Assembly: GCF_004323735.1 (NCBI RefSeq)
Contig: NZ_CP036455.1
Coordinates: 3,405,101 to 3,469,100 of the forward strand
Direction of reading: 5' to 3'
Origin: Streptomonospora litoralis
Lineage (GTDB): Bacteria; Actinomycetota; Actinomycetes; Streptosporangiales; Streptosporangiaceae
DNA length: 64,000 bases
This document shows, piece by piece, positions 1-8,759 of this stretch; positions within the stretch are counted from its first letter, which is position 1; every line of letters begins with the position of its first letter. The notes under the pieces are model-generated. The model made no database searches. It worked only from the letters and a program-made list of their open reading frames with translations, and was not told the origin of the DNA. The translations under genes were made by a program, and so were the position numbers.

Positions 1-1818
1 GACCTCGGCTGTCACCAGCGACTTGTCGACCAGGGCGAAGAGCACCGACCACACGTCGCGGCCGTCCTCGGCTTCGCCCCCCGAGCAGACGTGCTCGACG
101 GCGTCGAGCGTGGCTCCGCCGGCGAACGCGGACAGGCGGCGCAGCAGGGCGCGCTCGGCGTCGTCGAGCAGCTCCCAGCTCCAGTCGACGACGGCCTGGA
201 GGGTTTGGTGCTGCGGCAGCGCGAAGCGGTTGCCGTTGGTGAGGAGGCGGAACCGGTCCGAGAGGCGGGCCGCCAGATGGGCGAGGGGGATCGCGCGCAA
301 CCGGGCCGCGGCCAGCTCCAGCGCCAGCGGCATGCCGTCCAGCTCGCGGCAGACGCGGACGACGTGCTCGGCGTTCTCCGCGTCGACGGCGAACGCGGGG
401 TCGGCCGCGCGGGCGCGCTCGGCGAAAAGCCGCACGGCGGCGTACTCTCCGGCCTCCGCGGCGGTGGTGTCCTCGGGCGGCAGGGCAAGGGAGGAGACCG
501 GCAGCAGCCGCTCCCCCGCTATCGCCAGCGGCTCGCGGCTGGTGGCCAGCAGCCGCAGCCGCGGGCAGCGGGCCAGCAGCATCTCAGCGGTCTGCGCGGT
601 CTCGGCGACCAGGTGCTCGCAGTTGTCCAGCACCAGCAGGACGTCGCGCTCGCCGAGGAAGCCGGCGACGCGGTCGAGCGCGTCGCCGCTCGGGGCGGGG
701 GCCGCCGAGGACAGCGCCATGCCCGAGGTCTCCGTCAGTTCCAGGGCCGAGAGCAGGGCGTGCGGGATGTCCGCGCCTTCGCGTAGCGGAGCGAGTTCGA
801 CGAACCACACCCCTCCCTCGGCCAGATCCGGCCGGTCCCCGACGAAGCGGGAGGCCGCCTCGATGGACAGGCGGGTCTTGCCGGCGCCGCCTGGGCCGAT
901 CAGGGTCACCAGCCGCGCGGCCGCCAGCAGCGCGCCGACCTGCACGACCTCGTCTTCGCGGGCGACGAAGCTGGTCATGGTGTGCGGGAGGCGCTTGACC
1001 GGGCGCGGCACGGCGGCTCTTGCGACTTCGGGCGGCTCTGCGGGGGGCGGCGCGGTTCCGCGCCGCCCCGCCCCGCTGGGCAGTTCGCCGCGCAGCAGGC
1101 GCAGATGCACCTCCTGCAGGTGCGGCGACGGGTCTAAGCCCAGGTCCTCGGCAAGAGCGCGGCGCAGCCGGTCGTAGGCGGCCAGCGCGTCGGCCTGGCG
1201 CCCGGAAGCGGCCAGCGCGCGGACGAGCAGTTCGACCGGGCGCTCGTCGTGCGGCTCGCGGGCGGCCAGCGCCTCGATGTCGGGCAGTGCCTCGTCGTGG
1301 CGGCCCAGGTCCAGGCGCACCGCCAGCCGTTCCAGCACGAGGCTGCGGTGGGCTTCGGCCAGGCGCACCGCCACGTCGTCGGCGCCGCCGATGCGGGCAA
1401 GGTCCGCCAGCGCCGGCCCCCGCCACAGCGCGAGCGCTTCGCCCATCAGGGCCGCGGCTCCCTCCGGGTCGCCGGCTGCGCGGGCGCTGCGCCCGCGCCG
1501 GGCGAGTTCCTCGAAGCGGTGCACGTCGACGCTGCCGGGGTCGACTTCCAGGCGGTAGCCGGTGGCGTCGCCGTGCAGCGGCGCCGAGCCGCCCAGTGCG
1601 CGGCGCAGCCGCGAGGCCAGGGCCTGCAGGGCGTTGGCGGCGCTCTCGGGTTCGGGCTCGTCGGCCCAGATGCCGCGGATCAAGCGGTCGCTTCCCACCG
1701 TGCGGCCGGGTGTCAGGAGCAGCAGGACGAGCAGGCGGCGCAGGCGGGTGCCGCCGACGGGCAGCACCGCGCCGTCGGCGCTGTGCACCGCGAGTGGACC
1801 GAGGATGGAGAACCGCAC
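1..1818 (-). CDS. SARP/AfsR-type regulator with BTAD and NB-ARC ATPase domains (3' end beyond window)
   Basis: Partial gene whose C-terminus runs off the left edge; 606 codons are visible from a GTG at 1818. The N-terminus (MRFSILGPLAVHSADG) is the start typical of SARP regulators with an OmpR-like winged helix (about residues 10-80). A bacterial transcriptional activator domain follows (about 95-245, helical repeats rich in Ala and Arg). An NB-ARC/AAA-type ATPase then starts near residue 300 with a Walker A motif (GPGGAGKTRL) and a later LLVLDNCEH Walker B-like segment. Proteins of this family usually activate secondary metabolism genes, and ATP hydrolysis is thought to gate their activity. 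The target here is unknown because the left neighbours are missing. The gene is divergent from the lipoprotein gene at 2080. The family is clear; the role is not. Confidence 0.88.
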   Translation of the reverse strand, partial: MRFSILGPLAVHSADGAVLPVGGTRLRRLLVLLLLTPGRTVGSDRLIRGIWADEPEPESAANALQALASRLRRALGGSAPLHGDATGYRLEVDPGSVDVHRFEELARRGRSARAAGDPEGAAALMGEALALWRGPALADLARIGGADDVAVRLAEAHRSLVLERLAVRLDLGRHDEALPDIEALAAREPHDERPVELLVRALAASGRQADALAAYDRLRRALAEDLGLDPSPHLQEVHLRLLRGELPSGAGRRGTAPPPAEPPEVARAAVPRPVKRLPHTMTSFVAREDEVVQVGALLAAARLVTLIGPGGAGKTRLSIEAASRFVGDRPDLAEGGVWFVELAPLREGADIPHALLSALELTETSGMALSSAAPAPSGDALDRVAGFLGERDVLLVLDNCEHLVAETAQTAEMLLARCPRLRLLATSREPLAIAGERLLPVSSLALPPEDTTAAEAGEYAAVRLFAERARAADPAFAVDAENAEHVVRVCRELDGMPLALELAAARLRAIPLAHLAARLSDRFRLLTNGNRFALPQHQTLQAVVDWSWELLDDAERALLRRLSAFAGGATLDAVEHVCSGGEAEDGRDVWSVLFALVDKSLVTAEV

Positions 1819-2079
1819 GGCTCCATGATTGCCGATCCCCGGCGCGCGGGCTCAACGGGATTTCGTGTTCGCCGGTAAAACCCCCGTTCGCCGTAAGAGG
1901 AGTGGAAACGGCGGATCGGGCGCCACTGCGGGGCACGCCGGGCAGGGGAACTCATCGTCGTTCGGTCCGCAGTATGGTTTGTGCCGTGCCGCGCCCTCCG
2001 GGCGAGCCCGGTAGTGTTCCGCGCTCCCGCGAGGCGCCCGGCACCGGGAGAGTCCGTCGCATCGTCTCGCAGGAGCCCC

Positions 2080-2664
2080 ATGTTCTCGGTCCAACGCCGT
2101 CCACCACGAACGCGCCGCGCGACATCGCGGCTCGCCGCCGCGGGCGGTGCGGCGCTCGTAGCGGCCGCGACAGCGGGATGCGGGGCGCTGTCGCCGGGCT
2201 CGGTGACCGAAATGAACGACGAGATCAACCTGACCAGCACGATGATGCAGTCGGGCGAGTCCATCCCCGACATCTACACCTGCGAGGGCGAAGGCATCTC
2301 CCCCACGCTGCAGTGGTCGGGGCTTCCCGACGACGACGTCACCGAGTCGCTGGCGCTGGTGGTCGACGCGCCCGAGGAGGCCACGGTGTTCTGGGTGCTC
2401 TACGGCCTCGACCCGCAGACGGCGGAGCTGCGGCAGAACACCGTGCCCCAGCCGGGCGAGCAGGGGGTCAACAGCGAGGGCGAATCCTCCTACGACCCGC
2501 CCTGCTACGCCGAGGACGGGGCCGACGAGATCCGCTTCACGCTCTACGCGCTCGACAGCGAGGTGGAGCTGAGTGACGACGCGTCCTTGGAGGAGTCGCT
2601 CGGAGCGATCGCGGACCGCGCCATCGCGCGGGGCTCCCTCTCGGTCACCAACGGCCCGTCGTGA
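2080..2664 (+). CDS. PEBP/YbhB-family lipoprotein
   Basis: A 194-residue secreted lipoprotein. The start is the ATG at 2080 because AGGAG (2071-2075) sits 4 bases upstream; an earlier in-frame start would spoil the signal peptide. The N-terminus has twin arginines, a hydrophobic stretch and a lipobox (ATAGC) with the lipidated Cys near residue 34. The mature part resembles the phosphatidylethanolamine-binding/Raf-kinase-inhibitor family YbhB/YbcL: TCEGEGISPTLQWSGLP followed by LALVVDAPEE and FWVLYGLD. These correspond to the ligand-pocket strands of PEBP, with Phe in place of the usual His before Trp. No enzymatic activity is established for bacterial homologues; it probably binds a small anionic ligand outside the membrane. 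It appears monocistronic. Confidence 0.82.
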   Translation: MFSVQRRPPRTRRATSRLAAAGGAALVAAATAGCGALSPGSVTEMNDEINLTSTMMQSGESIPDIYTCEGEGISPTLQWSGLPDDDVTESLALVVDAPEEATVFWVLYGLDPQTAELRQNTVPQPGEQGVNSEGESSYDPPCYAEDGADEIRFTLYALDSEVELSDDASLEESLGAIADRAIARGSLSVTNGPS

Positions 2665-3139
2665 CTCGCGTTTCGGGTCGGGACTCCGGCGAAGGCGCGA
2701 TATCCGACACACATCCGACATACACGGCCTATGCTCGCTCCGTGTACGCCAGAGGAACCCTCCGTCGCCCTCTGCACTCATGCCGCATCTATGCATAAAG
2801 TGGATCCGTGCCCCCCGTTGATTACCTCATGACCGAATCGCGTGAGCAGTACGACCGGCGCCGCCGCGAAAGCCCGGGATGCGCCCCGGGCACCACGCAC
2901 GGGCGCATATCCGTCGGACATGCCGGACATCCCGCGCAATGCGCCATGCGTCCCTTCACGACGGGGGTTCCCCAACGGGCCGTGGGGCCCCGCGACCGCC
3001 CAGGCGTGCGCCGCGGGTTCCGGGCGGCGCCGCCGCGTTCATCCGTGCCGCGCGCTTCCACACCGGCCAGCCCCGTCGCCCCCGCCGGTGGCAGCCATGT
3101 CGTCTACCAGGCCGCGGGCCCTAGGGTGGTGCATTCACC
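2665..3139. other. Intergenic stretch with an octamer direct repeat
   Basis: About 475 bases without a convincing gene on either strand; the open frames here have Arg/Gly-rich shadow composition and no ribosome site. ATCCGACA occurs twice with an 11-base period (2702-2709 and 2713-2720), and related ATATCCGTCGGACATG text occurs near 2905-2920. The right end presumably holds the promoter of the gene at 3140. Confidence 0.4.
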
Positions 3140-5497
3140 GTGACCATTGCGCTAATCGCGATCATCGCCGTCATCGTGGTTCTCATCGTCCTGGTACTGA
3201 TCCTGCTGGGGATGCGGGCGCTGAACATCGGCGGCGCCGACGACGGCTACGACTACGAGGACGACTACGACGGCGACGGCGAGGGGCCCGCCCAAGACGA
3301 GCCGGAACCGCGGGAGCGCGGCCGCGAGCGCGAGCGCCGACCGCGGGCCGACGCGGCCCCGGCTCGCTCCTCCCGCTCCCGGCGCGGCCGCTCCCCCCGC
3401 CGCGACGACGACGACGGTTTCTCCGGCAACGACTTCTGGTCGAGCCTCTCCGGCGACGACCCCGACTTCGACGCGGAGGAGCGCCCCTTCGCCGGGCGCC
3501 GCGAACCCCGGGGCGGATCGGCCGCCTTCGAGGACGACGATCCCCCCTTCGCCGGACGGCGCGACACCCGCGGCGAGTCGACCGCGGCCATGGCGGCCGT
3601 GACCGACGAAGGAGACGACGACAGGGCCGCCTTGCCGCCGCACCCCGCCGACACCGGCCCCGGCACGGCACCTGCCGAAGGCGGCCCGCGCGAGCGCCGC
3701 GGCCGCGACTCCGGCGAAACCGCGGATGCGGTCGGCCAGGACGGCTCCGGCGACGCCTCGGGACTGCGCATGCTGGCGAGCCTGGGGCAGCAACCGGCGC
3801 CGGGTGAGGACATGGGGCGCCGGGCGGCGGAGGAGCGCTCCGGCGACGCCGCATCGCCGGGCGAGCGGAGCGCTCCCGGCGACCGGGGCGGCCGGGAAAC
3901 GCGCGACCCGCTGAGCGCGCCCACGCCCGCGCGGCCCTGGTCGCCGGCCGCCTCAGCGGACCCCCTGTCGCAGCCGGCGTCCGCTTCTTCGGCGGCCGGC
4001 GGTGAACAGAACCGCTCCGCCCACCGGGACTCCGGCTCGTACTCGCAGGACCCCCTCGGCGGCCCCTCGCCGCTGAGCCGCAGCACCTCCTCCGGGCCCT
4101 CGCAGGCCGGCGGGCCGTCCTATGACACGGACTCGCACAGCCGCCCCTCCTACACCTCGGCGCCGCCGAGCCGCTCCTCCTACGACACGGGGCCGCTCGG
4201 CCGCAGCGGCGCACACGGGGGCTACGGCGCTCCGGCCCCGGCGCCCTCCTCCTACGACACCGGCTACGAAACCGGGTCCTACGACACGGGCTCGCACAGC
4301 CGCCCCTCCTACGACTCCGGCTCCTTCAGCCGCCCGGCCCACGATGCGGACCCCCTCGGCTCCGGATACAGCGGCTCCTCCGCCGGTGCGCCGGCGGCCC
4401 CTTCGGCCTACGACACCGGTTCCCTCAACCGGCCCTCCTACGACGCCGGCGCGTCCGGCCGCTCCTCCTACGACACCGGCACCTACAGCCGCTCCGGCTA
4501 CGACTCCGGCGCCGACGGCTCCTCCTACGACACCGGCTCCTACAACCGGCCGTCCTACGACCCGGCGCAGGCCGGCTCGCCCTTCGACACCGGGTCCTAC
4601 AGCCGGCCGTCCCGCGGCCCCTACGAGTCCGGCCCACGCGGCGGCTCGGCCGGCGGCGACCCGCTGACCGATCCCTCCTTCTCGCCGTCCGCGGGCTCCG
4701 GCGGCGACTCGGGGTCGCCGATCTGGTCCAGCCTGGAAACCGGGTCGCACCAGCGCCCGAGCGCCCCGCCGACTTATCCCGCGGAGCCCACCCGGTCCGC
4801 CGGTCCCCCCTCGGGCGGCGGCGACGCGGGAATCCCGGGCGGCATGGGCGGACGCACCGGCCCCGCCCACACGCCCGCGAGCGGGTTCGACGCCGCTCCT
4901 CCCGCCTACGGGCCGGGCTCCTACTCGCGCGACTCCTACGACGGCGGCCCCTACGGTGCCGCGCCGCCCCCGCCCGGGCCGCAACCGGGCGACCCGGTCC
5001 CGCCGGCGCCGGGTGCGGGCGATCCCGGTTACGGCTACGGCGGTCCGCAGCAACCGCAGCAGCCCTCCTGGGACCAGCGGCCGTGGGGCGGCGCCTCCGG
5101 GGAGCAGCCGAGCATGGCCCCGCGCACGGGCTACGAGCCGCCCGCACCCTACGGTCCCGGCGGCTACCCGCCGGAATACCACGACAGCGGGCCCTACGGC
5201 GCACCGCCGCCCCCGCCCGGGCCCGCCCCGCAGAACGGCTACCCCGGCATCGGCGCCTCCCAGCAGGGACCGGCGCAGCAGCCCTACTCCGGCTACGCCG
5301 ACGTCCTCGGCGACTACCCGCCGGCGATGGACCAGTACGGCTACCCCCCGGCGGGCCCTGCAGGCTACGACCCCGCACCCGGCGAGTGGCCGCCCTACCC
5401 GGGCCACCCCGACCAGCAGCAGGCACCGGACACCCCCCCTCCGCCTCCGCCCTACGACCAGGACGGATACGGCTACGGCTACGGCGGGTACCGCTAG
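3140..5497 (+). CDS. Membrane-anchored low-complexity protein with Tyr-Asp-Thr-Gly repeats
   Basis: A 785-residue protein I cannot assign to a family. Residues 3-28 are one strongly hydrophobic segment (ALIAIIAVIVVLIVLVLILL), followed by an acidic Tyr/Asp stretch and an Arg-rich stretch, so a single N-terminal anchor with the rest probably cytoplasmic. About residues 323-500 hold at least ten degenerate copies of a motif close to S-Y-D-T-G-S-x-x-R-P. The last 210 residues are Pro/Gly/Tyr/Gln-rich with blocks such as PYGAPPPPPGP and end in GYGYGYGGYR. Nearly the whole chain looks disordered. The start is the GTG at 3140, placed directly before the hydrophobic segment. Codon choice is strongly GC3, like neighbouring genes, so it looks resident and translated. 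Scaffold or condensate-forming roles are possible but speculative. Confidence 0.8.
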   Translation: MTIALIAIIAVIVVLIVLVLILLGMRALNIGGADDGYDYEDDYDGDGEGPAQDEPEPRERGRERERRPRADAAPARSSRSRRGRSPRRDDDDGFSGNDFWSSLSGDDPDFDAEERPFAGRREPRGGSAAFEDDDPPFAGRRDTRGESTAAMAAVTDEGDDDRAALPPHPADTGPGTAPAEGGPRERRGRDSGETADAVGQDGSGDASGLRMLASLGQQPAPGEDMGRRAAEERSGDAASPGERSAPGDRGGRETRDPLSAPTPARPWSPAASADPLSQPASASSAAGGEQNRSAHRDSGSYSQDPLGGPSPLSRSTSSGPSQAGGPSYDTDSHSRPSYTSAPPSRSSYDTGPLGRSGAHGGYGAPAPAPSSYDTGYETGSYDTGSHSRPSYDSGSFSRPAHDADPLGSGYSGSSAGAPAAPSAYDTGSLNRPSYDAGASGRSSYDTGTYSRSGYDSGADGSSYDTGSYNRPSYDPAQAGSPFDTGSYSRPSRGPYESGPRGGSAGGDPLTDPSFSPSAGSGGDSGSPIWSSLETGSHQRPSAPPTYPAEPTRSAGPPSGGGDAGIPGGMGGRTGPAHTPASGFDAAPPAYGPGSYSRDSYDGGPYGAAPPPPGPQPGDPVPPAPGAGDPGYGYGGPQQPQQPSWDQRPWGGASGEQPSMAPRTGYEPPAPYGPGGYPPEYHDSGPYGAPPPPPGPAPQNGYPGIGASQQGPAQQPYSGYADVLGDYPPAMDQYGYPPAGPAGYDPAPGEWPPYPGHPDQQQAPDTPPPPPPYDQDGYGYGYGGYR

Positions 5498-5515
5498 CCG
5501 AAGACCCGGACCGCA

Positions 5516-5551
5516 CGAAGGGCGGGGCGCGTCGGCGCGCCCCGCCCTTCG
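5516..5551 (+). terminator. Strong GC hairpin after the repeat-protein gene
   Basis: Perfect 16-bp stem (CGAAGGGCGGGGCGCG at 5516-5531 with its complement at 5536-5551) around a TCGG loop, 18 bases after the stop codon. No T-run, as is common for actinobacterial terminators. Confidence 0.75.
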
Positions 5552-5590
5552 GCGTGCCGCCCCCCGCGAAGAAGGCGGTCGCGCACCCTG

Positions 5591-5628
5591 CGCGGATGTG
5601 GCACCCCCGTAGGCGAGCCACATCCGCG
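5591..5628. promoter_or_regulatory. 12-bp perfect inverted repeat upstream of the SulP-carbonic anhydrase gene
   Basis: CGCGGATGTGGC (5591-5602) is mirrored by GCCACATCCGCG (5617-5628) with a 14-base spacer. It lies about 165 bases before the transporter start. It could be an operator for a dimeric regulator or a second terminator hairpin; the 26-bp centre-to-centre distance leaves both open. Confidence 0.45.
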
Positions 5629-5792
5629 GAAACGGTTATCGACATCGCCGCGAATGCGCCCTCCGCACGGCCTGGATTGACTACATTTAGTGATGACCGA
5701 GGCTCGTCGGGTCACGGGCTCATTCGCCCGTCGACCCTCTGCGAGGCCGCTGTCCCCAAGCGCCATTCCGCTCGCACCCATCGGGGGTAGAC

Positions 5793-8159
5793 ATGCGCCA
5801 CGACGCCCAGGGAACACCGACCCCGCATCGGGAGGAGGCCGCCGCTCCGCTCTCCCGCGTCCGCTCGCACTTCTTACTGAGCAACGTGCCCGGCGACGCC
5901 GCCGCCTCCCTCGTCGTCTTCCTCGTGGCGGTACCCCTGTCGCTGGGTATCGCCGTGGCGTCGGGGGCACCGCTGATCGCCGGCATCATCGCGGCCGTCG
6001 TCGGAGGCGTCGTCGCCGCGCTCGCGGGCGGATCGGCCGTGCAGGTCAGCGGCCCCGCCGCCGGACTGACCATCATCGTCGCCGACCTGGTCGCCACCTA
6101 CGGATGGCGGGTCACCTGCCTGATCACGCTGCTCGCGGGACTGGTGCAGATCGGCCTGGGCGCCTGCCGGATCGCGCGAGCGGCGCTGGCGGTCTCCCCC
6201 GCGGTCGTCCACGGCATGCTGGCCGGAGTCGGTGTCACGATCGCGCTCGCCCAACTGCACGTGCTGCTCGGCGGGGATCCGCAGAGCTCGGCACCGGCCA
6301 ACATCGCCGAGCTGCCCCGCCAGCTCGCCGACAACCACACCCCCGCGGTCGTCGTGGGACTGCTGACCATCGCCGTGGTCGTCGTGTGGCCGCGGCTGCC
6401 CGGCCTGCGGCGCATCCGCCGCCTGCCCGCGGCCCTGGTCGCCGTTGCGGGCGCGACGGCCGTGGCCGCGGTGGCCGACTGGAACGTCGAGCGGGTACAC
6501 CTGCCCGACTCCCCCGCCGCGGCCTGGAACGGACCGATGCTGCCCGCCGGGGCCGAGCTGCACGGCGTGGCCATCGGCGTGGTCGCGGTGGCCCTGGTGG
6601 CCAGCGTGGAGTCGCTGCTGTGCGCCATCGCCGCCGACCGCATGCACGACGGGCCGCGCGTCGACCTCAACCGCGAACTGGTCGGCCAGGGCGCCGCCAA
6701 CACCGCCAGCGGCGCGCTGGGCGGACTGCCCATCGCCGGGGTCATCGTGCGCAGCACCACCAACGCCCGCGCGGGCGCCCGCACCCCACTGTCGGCGGTG
6801 CTGCACGGCGTGTGGATCCTGGTGTTCATCGCGCTGTTCGCGCACGCCGTCGAACTGATCCCGCTGGCGGCCCTGGCCGGGCTGCTCGTGGTGATCGGGC
6901 TGCAGATGGTCAACCTCGCCCACCTGCGTGACCTCCGGCGCCACCGCGAGGCCGGCGTCTACCTGGCGGCGCTGCTGGCGGTGGTGGTCTTCGGGCTGCT
7001 GGAGGGCGTCGTCATCGGCTTCGCCCTGTCGGTGCTGGTCTCGCTGCGCCGACTGACACGGGTCAGCGTGCTCACCGAGGAATTCGAGGGACGGTGGCAC
7101 ATCGTCGTCCAGGGCTCGCTCACCTTCCTCGGCGTCCCGCGGGTGGCACACGTGCTGCGCACGGTGCCCAGCGGCGCCCACGTCGATCTGGACCTGCACG
7201 TGGACTTCATGGACCACGCCGCCTTCGAGTCGATCCACGCCTGGCGCTTGGACCACGAGCGCACCGGCGGCAGCGTCGACATCGACGAGGTGCACGAGAA
7301 CTGGTACGAGCGCCGGTCGAGCCAGACCCCGCCCGCCGGCAAGACCGCGCCGGGCGGCCTCGCCCGGTGGTGGGCGCCCTGGGGCATGCGCGGCGGCTTC
7401 GATCCCGCCGCCCCGCCCTCGGGACTGCTGCTCAGCGGCGCGCGGGAGTACCACGCCAGCACGGCCGGCCGGATGCGGTCGCTGATGAGCCGACTGGCCC
7501 ACCGCCAGCGGCCCGAGGCGCTGTTCATCACCTGCGCCGACTCCCGTGTCGTGCCCAACCTGATCACCGCCAGCGGCCCCGGCGACCTGTTCACGTTGCG
7601 CAACATCGGCAACCTGGTTCCCCGGCGCGACGGCGGACCCGCCGACGATTCCGTGGGCGCGGCCCTGGAGTATGCGGTGACGGTACTGGAGGTGCCGGCG
7701 GTGGTGGTGTGCGGCCATTCCGACTGCGGTGCGATGAAGGCGCTACTGGAAGGCACCGGCGAGCCCGATTCCGAACTGGACCGCCTGCGGCGCTGGCTCG
7801 CCCACGGAGACGCGAGTCTGGCCCGCGTCGACCGCGGCGGCCTGCACGCGGTGCCGGCGGCCGAGTCGCTGCGCGAGCTGTCGCAGGCCAACGTCGTCCA
7901 GCAGCTGGAGAATCTGCTCACCTATCCGGCGGTGCGGCGCCGGGTCGAGGAGGGGCGGCTGGAGCTGTCCGGGATGTACTACGACCTGGAATCGGCAGAG
8001 GTGCACGTGCTCGGCGCCGACGGCGCGTTCCTGCCCGTCGCCGCCGAGTCCGCACCCGCACCGCGTGCCCGGGAACGGGACACGGGAGCGGCGCCGGCCG
8101 CGCCTGATGATGGCGGCGCCGCCGATCCGCGGAGCGCGCAAGCCGCCCCGTCGAACTGA
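5793..8159 (+). CDS. SulP-family anion (bicarbonate) transporter fused to beta-carbonic anhydrase
   Basis: A 788-residue fusion. Residues about 25-430 form a SulP/SLC26-type transporter with around ten hydrophobic helices, beginning with the family's conserved first helices (VAVPLSLGIAVASGAPL) and the GPAAGLT segment. About 430-510 is a STAS-like cytoplasmic region. After a short linker, about 540-750 is a beta-class carbonic anhydrase with the zinc-site motifs ITCADSRV and GHSDCGAMKALL; Cys, Asp, His and Cys are all present. Fusions of this type are thought to take up bicarbonate and interconvert it with CO2 at the inner membrane face, feeding carboxylases. The ATG at 5793 follows a GGGGGT stretch. 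It stands alone between two hairpins, so it is probably monocistronic. Confidence 0.92.
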   Translation: MRHDAQGTPTPHREEAAAPLSRVRSHFLLSNVPGDAAASLVVFLVAVPLSLGIAVASGAPLIAGIIAAVVGGVVAALAGGSAVQVSGPAAGLTIIVADLVATYGWRVTCLITLLAGLVQIGLGACRIARAALAVSPAVVHGMLAGVGVTIALAQLHVLLGGDPQSSAPANIAELPRQLADNHTPAVVVGLLTIAVVVVWPRLPGLRRIRRLPAALVAVAGATAVAAVADWNVERVHLPDSPAAAWNGPMLPAGAELHGVAIGVVAVALVASVESLLCAIAADRMHDGPRVDLNRELVGQGAANTASGALGGLPIAGVIVRSTTNARAGARTPLSAVLHGVWILVFIALFAHAVELIPLAALAGLLVVIGLQMVNLAHLRDLRRHREAGVYLAALLAVVVFGLLEGVVIGFALSVLVSLRRLTRVSVLTEEFEGRWHIVVQGSLTFLGVPRVAHVLRTVPSGAHVDLDLHVDFMDHAAFESIHAWRLDHERTGGSVDIDEVHENWYERRSSQTPPAGKTAPGGLARWWAPWGMRGGFDPAAPPSGLLLSGAREYHASTAGRMRSLMSRLAHRQRPEALFITCADSRVVPNLITASGPGDLFTLRNIGNLVPRRDGGPADDSVGAALEYAVTVLEVPAVVVCGHSDCGAMKALLEGTGEPDSELDRLRRWLAHGDASLARVDRGGLHAVPAAESLRELSQANVVQQLENLLTYPAVRRRVEEGRLELSGMYYDLESAEVHVLGADGAFLPVAAESAPAPRARERDTGAAPAAPDDGGAADPRSAQAAPSN

Positions 8160-8168
8160 CCCGGCGCT

Positions 8169-8200
8169 CCGCCGGGCGCGGTCTCGGCCGCGCCCGGCGG
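8169..8200. terminator. Convergent GC hairpin
   Basis: 13-bp perfect stem (CCGCCGGGCGCGG at 8169-8181, complement at 8188-8200) with a 6-base loop, lying between the convergent transporter and small membrane-protein genes. It may serve both. Confidence 0.75.
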
Positions 8201-8211
8201 GACACGCCGAT

Positions 8212-8346
8212 TCAACGGTCGTCGGCGTCGGTCCAGTCGTCCCGATCGTCCTTGCGGACCTCGGAGGAGTGGTAGAGGGCGAACGCGACGATGACGACGA
8301 TCGCGATGATCGGCAGGGCGAACAGGATCACCCAGGTCGTGGACAA
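8212..8346 (-). CDS. Small single-helix membrane protein
   Basis: A 44-residue ORF: one transmembrane helix (WVILFALPIIAIVVIVAFAL) then a charged tail rich in Asp, Lys and Arg. I chose the TTG at 8346 because GAGAG lies 5-9 bases upstream; a GTG at 8358 in the same frame would add four residues. No family is recognised. The clean helix-plus-charged-tail layout and a position next to a terminator favour a real gene, but the size keeps confidence moderate. Confidence 0.5.
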   Translation of the reverse strand: MSTTWVILFALPIIAIVVIVAFALYHSSEVRKDDRDDWTDADDR

Positions 8347-8358
8347 GGCAGCTCTCAC

Positions 8359-8759
8359 CGGAACCCGACTCGCAACGGCACGGGCGCACGTCCGCGCCCG
8401 CGATACGCCCCCGCACGGCGCCTCACGCGGGACGTCCTGACCCGTCCAATCTATCGCCGCGTAGCGGTTCGTCGGTCGGCGAACCCCCGCGCTAGCGGAC
8501 TTTCGGCGCGGGAACACGCACGACAGGCTCCGTCGGCCGCGGCACTGCCGCACGGCGAGGGGACCTCTCTTTACCAGATACTTCGTTGCTCGACCGCAAC
8601 TGTCCGCATTCGGCCAACGCGAGACGCGAACCCACCGTGGGCAGCATGATCACTTGACGTGCACACAGCGGTGACCAGCGAGGAGAAGGATGGATCCGCC
8701 CGATGATCTGCCATGCTTGTGTCGGCGGCACCACCCGGCCACGAAAGGAGGTGACAACC
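8359..8759. other. Intergenic region upstream of the toxin-antitoxin pair
   Basis: About 400 bases, less GC-rich than the flanks towards its right end. No gene is supported. A TTGACG hexamer near 8654 may belong to the promoter of the following pair; no matching -10 box stands out. Confidence 0.3.

Noticed and set aside
3953-5623. Long open frame of about 550 codons opposite the repeat protein
   Set aside because: Its Val/Gly/Arg composition is the complement of the GC3-biased plus-strand gene; it has no ribosome site or recognisable domain.
5874-7718. Long His/Asp/Gln-rich open frame opposite the SulP gene
   Set aside because: Composition is that of an antisense shadow, and the plus strand encodes clear SulP and carbonic anhydrase motifs.
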